Assembly: GCA_015075445.1 (NCBI GenBank)
Contig: JABTUJ010000031.1
Coordinates: 1 to 64,000, forward strand
DNA: 64,000 bases
Direction of reading: 5' to 3'
Origin: Verrucomicrobiales bacterium
GTDB taxonomy: Bacteria > Verrucomicrobiota > Verrucomicrobiia > Limisphaerales > J093
Both the position numbers and the translations under genes were made by a program. This document shows, piece by piece, positions 28,966-36,159 of the stretch. How positions within the stretch are numbered: the first letter of the stretch is position 1; every line of letters begins with the position of its first letter. The notes beneath the pieces were generated by a model. That model did not search any database and was not told the origin of the DNA. It saw only the letters and a program-made list of their open reading frames with translations.

Positions 28966-29523
28966 GGCGTGACGCCCCCGCGGACGCCGCGGCCAGAGCC
29001 GATTGCCGGAGGCGGGTCGAGGGCCACACCGGCTCCTGCTCCCGGATCGTGCGCCGCATCGCGTCAATGCCCTGCGACATGAGTTCCTTGGCGTCAAAGG
29101 GTGTGACACCCGTAAGCAGTTCGTACAACAGCACCCCCAAGCTGTAGATGTCGCTGCGCGTATCAACGTCCAGCCCGCTCATCTCGGCCTGCTCCGGTGA
29201 CATGTACGCCGGCGTGCCGATGAACTGGTGCAACTGCGTGTACACCGTGGCGTCGGTGAGCCGCCCTTCGACGGCCTTGGCGATGCCGAAGTCAATGACC
29301 TTGGGCACCGGCACGCCGTCGTGCAGCGTGACCAAGATGTTCCAGGGCTTGATGTCGCGGTGGATGATCCCCTTCTGGTGGGCGTGCTGGATGCCCTGGC
29401 AGACCTTGATGAACAGGTCGAGCCGGTCCCGGGTGCTGAGTTGCTCTCGGTCGCAGTAGTCGGTGATCCGGATGCCGCGCACCAGCTCCATGACGAAGTA
29501 CGGGCGACCGCAGGGAAGGGGCG

Positions 29524-29650
29524 GGTTCGAAGTCCGAAGGTCGGAGGGCGAAGGGCGAAGGTGGAAATCCGAAGGGCGAAGGGCGAGATCTCAACTCGAC
29601 TCTGACTGGACTTCGGACCTCCTTCGAACTTTGACTGGACTTCGAACTCC
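29524..29650. repeat. Heptamer repeat tract inside kinase C, loop 1
   Basis: Imperfect heptamers of the CTTCGGA/TCCGAAG class, with GGGCGAA variants. Roughly the first 75 bp are almost identical to the tract in kinase E (36226-36300). Downstream kinase sequence is out of frame with the tract. Confidence 0.85.
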
Positions 29651-30140
29651 TCCGTCCGTCGTTCCCGCGTCGACACCTGGGCGATATTGATGATCCATCG
29701 CCAGGGCCTGGCGTTCGGTCTTCGAAGGGCCACCACCCGTTTGCGTCCATGCCCAGCTTGATCACCTTCAAGGCGACCCGCCGCCGCACGGGTTCGGTCT
29801 GCTCGGCGACGTACACTACGCCGCAGCCGCCTTCGCTGATCTTCCGAGCAGCTTTGTACCGGCTGATCGTCTGCCGACCAAGTCGTCGGCGAGATCGCGC
29901 GCCAAGTCGAGGGAGATGGTCGGCCGGGCGGCTCCCGCCTCGGTGCCGAACAGCGTGTCCGGCTGGTCATGGGCGGCGAGCAGGGCCTCGAGGCGTGCGC
30001 GCAAGGCTGGATCCCCGGCGCATTCGCGGTCCAGGAAGGCGGCGCGCTCGGCCCCGCCCAGGGGCAAAGCCGTCTGGAAGAGGGTCGCTTCGTGAGGCGT
30101 CGGGTTCATCGCAGATCGTGCGGTCTCATCTAACCGATAG

Positions 30141-30166
30141 GGCGCAATCTGTCGCGGAAAAGTATG
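30141..30166 (-). promoter_or_regulatory. Shared kinase upstream element, copy C
   Basis: Minus-strand ATACTTTTCCGCGACAGATT followed by GCGCC and CTATCGGTTAGATGAGAC, ending about 31 bp before the kinase C ATG at 30109. Nearly identical to copy D. Confidence 0.6.
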
Positions 30167-30284
30167 CGGCCTTGGTCTCTCCACAGGACCGCGACGTTGA
30201 CGCCGCCTCACCCAACGAATGGGTAAGGGGTCGTGGTGCGGCGGTGCGTCCGGCCACTGGGTTCGTGGCTCCGCTGCGCTGGGT

Positions 30285-30364
30285 TTTCGCGTATTTCGCG
30301 TATTCCGCGGTCCCGGTCTTGGACGAACTCCTGCGGTACCGCGGAATACGCGAAATACGCGAAA
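30285..30364. repeat. Perfect 27-bp inverted repeat (MITE-like hairpin)
   Basis: The arms at 30285-30311 and 30338-30364 are exact reverse complements around a 26-nt loop. Each arm is itself built of GTATTTCGC-like 9-mers. The element lies between the kinase C upstream element and the next gene pair. No gene is present in 30167-30601. A CCATTCGTG dispersed repeat follows near 30410-30430. Confidence 0.9.
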
Positions 30365-30601
30365 GGGAAGGCCGCGCCAAACGCAGGCGAACCTCCCCTC
30401 CTTTTCGTGCCCATTCGTGTCCATTCGTGGTTAGACTCCCTGGTTGCGGCCCTGCCGCGCTGCGTCCGTCCCGCCTCTGCGGTGCTCCGGCTTCGCCGGC
30501 TCGGTCCTCACCCGGTCGGCCCGCCGAAGCGGTCACCTGAACGTATGGTGGCAAAACCACTTTCGTTCCCGCTGCGAATTCGTTACGCTCTCCGCGTCGT
30601 G

Positions 30602-30802
30602 ATGTCTGGACGCTTGAAACTCAACGAGCTCGACCTCGGGTTCTACGACCCGGCTGAACGGGCTCGCGAGAAGGGCCGGCAGCGCCGCGAGGACGCCCGG
30701 GCGCTCGCGGAGGGCCGGACCTCCGAGGTCGAGCGCCGCAACCGGTTGCTCCCCGGAGCGCGTCCCGTGGTCGCCTGGGAGACCGTCCCGCCGCTCGAGT
30801 AA
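30602..30802 (+). CDS. Small protein, possible antitoxin partner of the next gene
   Basis: A 66-residue charged protein (MSGRLKLNELDLGFYDPAERAREKGRQRREDARALAEGR...). It has a Lys/Arg/Glu-rich central helix and a Pro-rich end. I do not recognise a domain. The ATG at 30602 follows a GTG by one base. It lies 2 bp upstream of an AbiEii-like nucleotidyltransferase gene on the same strand, the position where antitoxins are usually found. A role as antitoxin or accessory factor is inferred from context and size only. Confidence 0.5.
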   Translation: MSGRLKLNELDLGFYDPAERAREKGRQRREDARALAEGRTSEVERRNRLLPGARPVVAWETVPPLE

Positions 30803-30804
30803 TC

Positions 30805-31614
30805 GTGTACACCCCAGGCCAGCTTCGGCCGCTGCTCGAGGCGGTCAGCCGCGCCGACGCGGTGATTGTTGGGGGCCAGGCCATCAATCTCTGGTCCGAG
30901 GTCTATGCTCGAGATGAGGAGCCTTGGCGGTCGCTCCGCCCCTTTACGAGCCGGGACTTGGATGCCTTGGGGAGTGCCACCGCGCTGCTGGAATGCGCTC
31001 GCTTGACCGGCGGTCAGGCCCGGTTCCCGGAACCGGGTCAACGCACGGTGAACACTGGCCAGCTCACAATTCTGCTCGACGGTCAGCCCGTCGAAGCCGA
31101 CTTCCTCAGTGAAGTGAAGGGGCTGAATAACCAGGAGGTTCGGCAGACGGCCCGCCCGGTGCTCTGGCAGGGCCTCACCTTGCGGCTGCTTCACCCGGTC
31201 CTCTGCGTGGAAAGCAAGACCATCAACCTCATGCGGATTCAGCAGGAGCCGGATGAACGCCAGGACCACAAACATCTGCTGCTCGCCCTGGCCAACGCGC
31301 GAGAATTCTTCGCCGAACAAACCGCCAATCCGGCCACCCATCCAGCGCTCGTCCGTTGGGCACAGCGCGTGCGGAGCCTGGCCAACGACCAATTGGGTCT
31401 CGAGGCGGCACAAGTTCATGGGATCAACTACCAGACGGCGATCCCCGCCGCGCTCTGGCAAGGCAGTCTTGGACCTCTTTCCGAATTCATGGCCGCCGAG
31501 TGGGACGCCTGGGGCTCGGAGGTCCGCCAGAAGGTCCACGACCTCATCGAGCTGGAGGCGTGGTTGCGTCAGCTCCGCGACCGTTCGCCGGGCCAGGCCG
31601 GAGGCACTGGTTGA
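30805..31614 (+). CDS. AbiEii-like nucleotidyltransferase, putative toxin
   Basis: A 269-residue protein with a nucleotidyltransferase core: VIVGGQAINLWSE followed by FTSRDLDALGS. This fits the GGxALxL...R.T.DLD pattern of the AbiEii/AbiGii and related families. A further acidic residue lies in VEADFLSEVKG. The C-terminal half is helical (HKHLLLALANAREFFAE and LIELEAWLRQLRD). The start is GTG at 30805, 2 bp after the stop of the 66-residue gene. AbiE toxins act in abortive phage defence with an AbiEi antitoxin; here no AbiEi is present, only the small upstream protein. Function as a toxin is inferred. Confidence 0.6.
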   Translation: MYTPGQLRPLLEAVSRADAVIVGGQAINLWSEVYARDEEPWRSLRPFTSRDLDALGSATALLECARLTGGQARFPEPGQRTVNTGQLTILLDGQPVEADFLSEVKGLNNQEVRQTARPVLWQGLTLRLLHPVLCVESKTINLMRIQQEPDERQDHKHLLLALANAREFFAEQTANPATHPALVRWAQRVRSLANDQLGLEAAQVHGINYQTAIPAALWQGSLGPLSEFMAAEWDAWGSEVRQKVHDLIELEAWLRQLRDRSPGQAGGTG

Positions 31615-31667
31615 CCCCAGTCGTGGGGTGAACCCGGCCGGCACCCCCCCCGGAGATCCCATGACAC

Positions 31668-34625
31668 TCATGGGCGTGGGCTGCCTGTCCGCTTCGGAAG
31701 GGTGGGTGGCCAGTCCGCATTCTGGTCGAGGCGTTCCAGCAGGTAGGCAGAGATATGACCCCCGGTGCCCCCGCCCTCACCAGCTTCACTGGACGTCGCT
31801 AAATGCCGCCGCGCTGCCTCCCGATCCCGCTGTTCCAGAAGGCGCAGCCCCACGAAGTGATGGGCCGTCGCTGACGCGAAGGCCGTCGTCGCCTCTTTGA
31901 GCAAGGCTTCCTCGCTCAGTTCACCCGCGAGGTACCGGACCACCCGCCTCATGGATGCGCCGAGCGAGCGGTCAAGCCAGCCCGCGGTTCTCAGGTAATC
32001 GCGGGCCAGGTTCTGCGCGCGCTCACCCCGGTCGGTCAGCAAGTTCATCGTCACCGCGACAAACAGCACATTCAGATTCTCGGGAATGTTCGGCGCGACC
32101 TGGCTCGCCATGTGGGTTGCCTCGGCCCGGTGTTCGGGCAACTCGATGGCCGCCAGGAAGTGAGCGAGCTGCATCAACTCATCGGTCTGCGGCGCACGCG
32201 TAAGCTGGAAGACCGCCTCGAAGTGCCCCTGCCTCATCAGGGGATACACCAGGGTGAGATCGAGATTCCGGCCCGGGACCTCACCGGCCCAGCGACGCGC
32301 CCGCTGGATCGCCCCGTCGAAGTCGCCGGTGAGGATGAGGTGATCCAGGCGTGCCCGGAGCGCCTGCAGGTTCGGATGGAACGACTCGAGCCGCTCGCTG
32401 GCCGCCTCCGAACGCCTGGCCAGCCCCACGGCCTCCGCGACGTGACCCGCGCGTCGGTGGAGTTCCGCCGCGACTCGGTGGGCGGTGCAGGCCTCGATCA
32501 GCACCGAGATGGAGTGCGGTCGCCACGCCTCGGCGGCCGCAATGTCATCCAGGGCTTCTTGCATGAGCTGGAGATCCATTCGCTGGACGGCCTGCCAGGT
32601 TCTTGCCGCGGCGCGAATGATCCGCGCCCTGGGCGAGCCATCGGCCTGAATGACCTCGTCCAAGAGCGGAAGCCCGCGCGCGGCATCCTTCATCGCCCAG
32701 GCCTGACCCAACCAGAGCTTGTCGTCGGAGGTCACGGGGCGGGCGCGTTCCAGCTCCGGAATCAAGGGCTCATAGGCTCTCCAGCCGGAGGCCGCCATCC
32801 TGGCCGTGGCCAACAGCCCTAACGCCGCCACATTGTCCGGTTCCAGCCGCCGAACCGCCTCGAGTTCCGGGATCGCCCGGGCGTGTTGCGCGCTGGCGAC
32901 CAGGTGCATTCCTCGCAGGTACCTCAACTTCCCCTCGGGCAATCGGCTCCGCTCGGCATCGGCCAGGGCCTTCCCCGTCTCGTCTTGGGCGCCGCTCAGG
33001 ATGGCCACGCGGGCCAACTCAGCCGCCGACCGCTGGGCAGCCTCGAGCGCTTGTTTGTTGCCCTCGATCGCAAACGCCAGGGAGATGACCGCGACGCACA
33101 GGCTGACGATCACGGTGGCCCCGGCGCTGAACGCCAACCGATTCCGCCGGAAGGCCCGCTGCAAGCGATAGACGGTGGTGGGTGGCCGAGCCACCACAGG
33201 TTCGTTGCCCAGATGCCGCTTCAGATCCGCCGCCAACCCGTTCGCCGTCTCGTACCGCCGTCCTCGGTCCTTCTCCAGGCACTTCATTACAATCCAATCC
33301 AGATCAGTCTCGATTTCTGATTTGTGATTTCTGATTTCGGATTTGGTCTTGGCCTTCGCAGCCCGCCCTTGGCCCTTGGCTATTGACGATTGGGACTGCT
33401 CCTGTTGGCGAAGCTGGGTGAGGCGCGTGCTCGGGCGAACCGGCTCCTTCTCCCGGATCGTCCGCCGCATTGCATCAATCCCCTGGGACATCAACTCCTT
33501 GGCGTCGAACGGGGTGCTCCCCGTCAAGAGCTCGTATAGCAGCACCCCCAGGCTGTAGATGTCGCTGCGGGTATCAATGTCCAGCCCGCTCATCTCGGCC
33601 TGCTCGGGGCTCATATAAGCCGGCGTCCCGATGAACTGGTGCAACTGCGTGTACACCGTGGCGTCGGTCAGCCGCCCCTCGACTGCCTTGGCGATACCGA
33701 AATCAATCACCTTGGGGACCGGCACGCCGTCGTGGAGGGTGACCAGAATGTTCGAGGGTTTGATGTCCCGGTGGATGATCCCCTTCTGGTGCGCGTGCTG
33801 GATGGCCTGGCAGACCTTGATGAAAAGATCCAGGCGGTCGCGGGTCCTGAGTTGCTCCTGGTCGCAATAGTCGGTGATCCGAATGCCGCAGACGAGCTCC
33901 ATGACGAAGTAAGGCCGGCCCGCCGGAGTGCGAAACGGCGAGACGGCGAGGGGGCGCGAGGGCGAGGCCGGGGTGGTGGAGTCACCCTCACCCCCAACCC
34001 CTCTCCCGTCCGACGGGAGAGGGGAGCCCGCCGCGTGCCCAGCCCTGCTCGCATCCGAAAGACCGACGGGGGCGAGGGGGTTTTCGGACTTCGGACTTCG
34101 GACTTCCTTCGGACTTCGAACTTCGGACTTCGAACTTTGACCTCCCTTCGGGCTTCCCCCCTCAGTGGTGCCGGCGTCCAGGACCTTGGCAATATTGGGA
34201 TGATTCATCATCGCCAGGGCCTGACGCTCGGCCTCGAACCGGGCGACGACCTGCTTGGTGTCCATCCCCAGCTTGATAATCTTCAGCGCGACCCGCCGCC
34301 TCACAGGCTCGGTCTGCTCGGCGACGTACACGATCCCGCACCCCCCTTCGCCGATCTTCTCGAGCAGCTTGTACCGGCCGATGGTCTGGCCGACCAGGTC
34401 GTCGGCCAGGTCGCGCGCCAGGTCCAGGGAGATCGTCGGTCGGGTGGCCCCAGCCTGGGTGCTTAACAACGTGCCGGGCTGATCATGGGCGGCGAGCAGG
34501 GCCTCGAGGCGTGCCCGCAGGGCTGGGTCCCCGGCGCATTCACGGTCCAAGAACGCGGCGCGCTCGGCGGCAGCCAGCGGCAAGGCCGCCTCGAAGAGGG
34601 TCGCTTCGTGAGGCGTCGGGTTCAT
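31668..34625 (-). CDS. Ser/Thr kinase D, transmembrane, TPR-like sensor half (intact)
   Basis: The only intact member of the family, 985 residues. The N-terminal cap is at 1-80 (MNPTPHEATLFEAALPL...DRECAGDPALRAR). The kinase domain begins near 82: G-loop GEGGCGIVY, ALKIIK lysine, HRDIKPSNILV (about 290), DFGIAKA and YMSPEQAEMSG. Two loops hold repeat-derived inserts. One of about 85 residues lies between KVLDAG and GRPYFVMELV (SEVRSPK repeats plus a palindromic element). One of about 25 lies before DLDWIVMKCLEKD (SEIRNHKSEI). A transmembrane helix follows (FSAGATVIVSLCVAVISLAFAI, about 500), then TPR-like helices to the end. The C-terminal half is probably outside the membrane and may sense a ligand, as in PknB-type receptors. 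Preceded by the shared upstream element. Confidence 0.9.
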   Translation of the reverse strand: MNPTPHEATLFEAALPLAAAERAAFLDRECAGDPALRARLEALLAAHDQPGTLLSTQAGATRPTISLDLARDLADDLVGQTIGRYKLLEKIGEGGCGIVYVAEQTEPVRRRVALKIIKLGMDTKQVVARFEAERQALAMMNHPNIAKVLDAGTTEGGSPKGGQSSKSEVRSPKEVRSPKSENPLAPVGLSDASRAGHAAGSPLPSDGRGVGGEGDSTTPASPSRPLAVSPFRTPAGRPYFVMELVCGIRITDYCDQEQLRTRDRLDLFIKVCQAIQHAHQKGIIHRDIKPSNILVTLHDGVPVPKVIDFGIAKAVEGRLTDATVYTQLHQFIGTPAYMSPEQAEMSGLDIDTRSDIYSLGVLLYELLTGSTPFDAKELMSQGIDAMRRTIREKEPVRPSTRLTQLRQQEQSQSSIAKGQGRAAKAKTKSEIRNHKSEIETDLDWIVMKCLEKDRGRRYETANGLAADLKRHLGNEPVVARPPTTVYRLQRAFRRNRLAFSAGATVIVSLCVAVISLAFAIEGNKQALEAAQRSAAELARVAILSGAQDETGKALADAERSRLPEGKLRYLRGMHLVASAQHARAIPELEAVRRLEPDNVAALGLLATARMAASGWRAYEPLIPELERARPVTSDDKLWLGQAWAMKDAARGLPLLDEVIQADGSPRARIIRAAARTWQAVQRMDLQLMQEALDDIAAAEAWRPHSISVLIEACTAHRVAAELHRRAGHVAEAVGLARRSEAASERLESFHPNLQALRARLDHLILTGDFDGAIQRARRWAGEVPGRNLDLTLVYPLMRQGHFEAVFQLTRAPQTDELMQLAHFLAAIELPEHRAEATHMASQVAPNIPENLNVLFVAVTMNLLTDRGERAQNLARDYLRTAGWLDRSLGASMRRVVRYLAGELSEEALLKEATTAFASATAHHFVGLRLLEQRDREAARRHLATSSEAGEGGGTGGHISAYLLERLDQNADWPPTLPKRTGSPRP
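33308..33347. repeat. Heptamer repeat (ATTTCTG)n inside kinase D, loop 2
   Basis: Imperfect heptamers that translate on the coding strand as KSEIRNHKSEI, in frame with the kinase. Confidence 0.85.
33998..34024. repeat. Palindromic element inside kinase D coding sequence
   Basis: CCTCTCCCGTC/GACGGGAGAGG, identical in its core to the intergenic copy at 26044-26067. Here it is translated in frame (SPLPSDGRG) within loop 1 of the kinase. Confidence 0.85.
34081..34143. repeat. Heptamer repeat (CTTCGGA)n inside kinase D, loop 1
   Basis: About eight imperfect heptamers, read on the coding strand as TCCGAAG and translated SEVRSPK. In frame with the rest of the kinase. Confidence 0.9.
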
Positions 34626-34655
34626 CGCAGATCGTGCAGTCTCATCTAACCGATA

Positions 34656-34680
34656 AGGCGCAATCTGTCCCTGAAAAGTA
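34656..34680 (-). promoter_or_regulatory. Shared kinase upstream element, copy D
   Basis: Minus-strand TACTTTTCAGGGACAGATTG followed by CGCC, TTATCGGTTAGATGAGAC and the kinase D ATG at 34625. It differs from copy C at very few positions, although the regions further upstream differ. Confidence 0.6.
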
Positions 34681-35041
34681 TGTGGCCTTGGTTCCTCTCC
34701 CCTGGACCGCGGCGTTCACGCCGCCTCACCGAACGAAGGGCGCGGGGATCCGGGTGCGGCAATGCGTCCGGCGGGTATCCTTCGCCCTGATCTTCAGGGA
34801 CATTGAGGCGGGCTGCTCAGTCACCCCAACGTGCACGCGTGCCTCGGGACCACCGTCGTGCAGGTGTCCGTTGGCGCCAGGCTCCCATGCAGGGTTCTGC
34901 CAGGGTTGGCCGGCCACCCGATGCTCGAACCTCACGCCCGTCGGGCGGGGCACCTCGCGGATTCGCTGGCCTCCGCCGGGTTGATGGACGAGCGGATGGT
35001 TGGGTTTTGACAACCCAAGGGTCCGCTTTGATCATCCGGGC
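34681..35041. other. Intergenic, nothing recognised
   Basis: No gene with recognisable features. The first 60 bp resemble the flank upstream of kinase C (CCGCGACGTTGACGCCGCCTCACC-type sequence), so the duplicated unit extends beyond the upstream element. Confidence 0.4.
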
Positions 35042-35296
35042 ATGGAAGTCGCCGTGACCAAAGATCTGGAGCAGTTCCTGGCGAGGAAAGTGCGGGAAGG
35101 CGGATACTCGGACGCAAGCGAAGTGATCCGGGAAGCGCTGCGTGATTTTCGAGCCCGTCAAGATCCGGCCGAGCGTGATTCCCAGGAACTGGCCGAGCTG
35201 CTCCTCCCTGCCGTAAGGGGCCGGCATCAGCCCGTGACCGGGAAGGATTTCCAGCGGCTGCACCGGCGAGCGCGCCGGAGGGCGACGGCGGGATGA
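35042..35296 (+). CDS. parD: ParD-like antitoxin
   Basis: An 84-residue ribbon-helix-helix antitoxin. MEVAVTKDLEQFLARKVREGGYSDASEVIREALRDF is a typical ParD/CopG N terminus with the GxYxxASEVIREALR helix pair. The C-terminal Arg-rich part (FQRLHRRARRR) is expected to bind the toxin. It overlaps the ParE gene by 4 bp (ATGA, 35293-35296). The ATG at 35042 is preferred over one 14 codons upstream because it starts the RHH strand directly. Confidence 0.9.
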   Translation: MEVAVTKDLEQFLARKVREGGYSDASEVIREALRDFRARQDPAERDSQELAELLLPAVRGRHQPVTGKDFQRLHRRARRRATAG

Positions 35297-35628
35297 CTCT
35301 CCGGCTGGAGTGGTCCGCGTACTTCGCCGCCGATGTCGAGCGGCGGGTGGACTGGTATCGAGAGCAAGCCGGCCCGGAGATCGCGGAGCAATTCGTGGCG
35401 TGCGTGCGCTCGACGCTCACGGCGCTCTGCCGGACACCGGGCCTTGGGCGACCACGTTTCCTCGATTGGCCGGAGCTGGGGAGCATGCGTTCCTTCCGGG
35501 TCGAGCGCCCATTCCACCGACATCTGATCTTCTACCGGTTCGATGGAAGCCGGCTGCTTGCGGAGCGCCTAATCCATGGTGCGAGGGATCTGCCACGTCG
35601 TTTAACCGAGTCGCCGTTCGAGGAGTAA
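35293..35628 (+). CDS. parE: ParE-like toxin
   Basis: A 111-residue RelE/ParE-superfamily toxin. WSAYFAADVERRVDWYREQAGPEIAEQFV gives the two N-terminal helices. GSMRSFRVERPFHRHLIFYRFDGSRLLAERLIHGARDL is the conserved beta-sheet and C-terminal Arg segment (compare R.....P..I.Y......I.ILRVLH..RD). ParE toxins inhibit DNA gyrase. Overlap with ParD suggests coupled translation. Intact. Confidence 0.9.
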   Translation: MTLRLEWSAYFAADVERRVDWYREQAGPEIAEQFVACVRSTLTALCRTPGLGRPRFLDWPELGSMRSFRVERPFHRHLIFYRFDGSRLLAERLIHGARDLPRRLTESPFEE

Positions 35629-35647
35629 CCACTGCCAGCCGGTCGCG

Positions 35648-35809
35648 TGGACGCTCGAACGCGTGGAACGCAGGACGGCGATTGGGGTCCGGGCCACGGA
35701 GCCGAAGCGAGCCCTGCTGATCGGTCTTCGCAAGCCGGGTGGGGTTGGAGGGGCGTCGTTGGCGGGAGTGGAGTTCGACGCCGCGACCGTGGTGCGACCG
35801 CTGCCCTGA
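35648..35809 (+). pseudogene. Fragment of a second heparinase II/III gene (3' end)
   Basis: About 160 bp closely match the 3' end of the heparinase gene at 39546-39703. Shared features are the CTCGAACGCGT start, GTCCG.GCCACGGAGCC, TTCGCAAGCCGGGTG and the identical end GTGGTGCGACCGCTGCCCTGA. Indels break the frame. It is a leftover of a duplicated or rearranged locus; the rest of that copy is gone. Confidence 0.8.
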
Positions 35810-35846
35810 GCCCGGGCGACCTTGCGCGGCGTTTGATCCCGAAGCC

Positions 35847-35925
35847 CCATCTGCGTTCGGTCCTGAATCGGCGTGGGGGCGTCCAGACAGAGGGTTCCAC
35901 GCCGATTCAGGGCGAACGCAGATGG
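35847..35925. repeat. Near-perfect inverted repeat, about 30-bp arms
   Basis: The arms at about 35847-35876 and 35896-35925 (CCATCTGCGTTCG...CTGAATCGGCGTGG and its complement) pair with only a few mismatches around a loop of about 19 nt. It could fold as a strong hairpin. It may be a MITE or a terminator after the heparinase fragment. Confidence 0.85.
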
Positions 35926-35977
35926 CCCGGGGCGAGTCTGTGGGAGGATCCGGCTGCGCGCTGCTGGGAAGCGGCCT

Positions 35978-36090
35978 GTTCCTCTTGGACCTTCTCAGTG
36001 GCCATGAACCGGAGCGCGGGCTTTAGCCCGCAGGGACGTCCCTTGCTCGGCCCGCGTTCCTGCGGACTGAAGTCCGCGCTCCTGGGGAGG
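35978..36090. repeat. Composite dispersed repeat with two small palindromes
   Basis: It begins with CTGTTCCTCTTGGACC..CTCAG.GGCCATGAA, also found at 42048-42079. It then has GCGGGCTTTAGCCCGC (36016-36031) and GCGGACTGAAGTCCGC (36062-36077). The element replaces the 3' part of kinase E. Confidence 0.75.
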
Positions 36091-36159
36091 TTCATGGGAA
36101 GACCAAGGGCTCGTGGAATGCACGTCGCTTCAGGGTACGTTGTTCTCCTTGTCCGGGGA

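Larger units (their letters stand above)
28460..30109 (-). pseudogene. Ser/Thr kinase C: indels in N-lobe, out-of-frame repeat tract, truncated 3' end
   Basis: It starts at 30109 with MNPTPHEATLFQ and the cap region DRECAGDPALRARLEALLAAHDQPDTLFG. Near 29850-29880 and again in 29690-29760 small deletions break the N-lobe, though YVAEQTEPVRRRVALKVIKLGMD is readable. After the heptamer tract (29524-29650) the frame does not match GRPYFVMELVRGIRITDYC, which continues in the 28328-29491 frame with HRDIKPWNILV, DFGIAKA, YMSPEQA, a transmembrane helix (FAAGTAVVAALVLGLTASLW) and a coiled coil. The sensor half ends abruptly at DTPNKQI, next to the HEPN remnant. This copy is almost certainly non-functional, although the 387-codon 3' frame is long. 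Confidence 0.8.

Noticed and set aside
34817..35486. Minus-strand frames opposite ParD/ParE
   Set aside because: Antisense to a clear, overlapping toxin-antitoxin pair; no conserved features.
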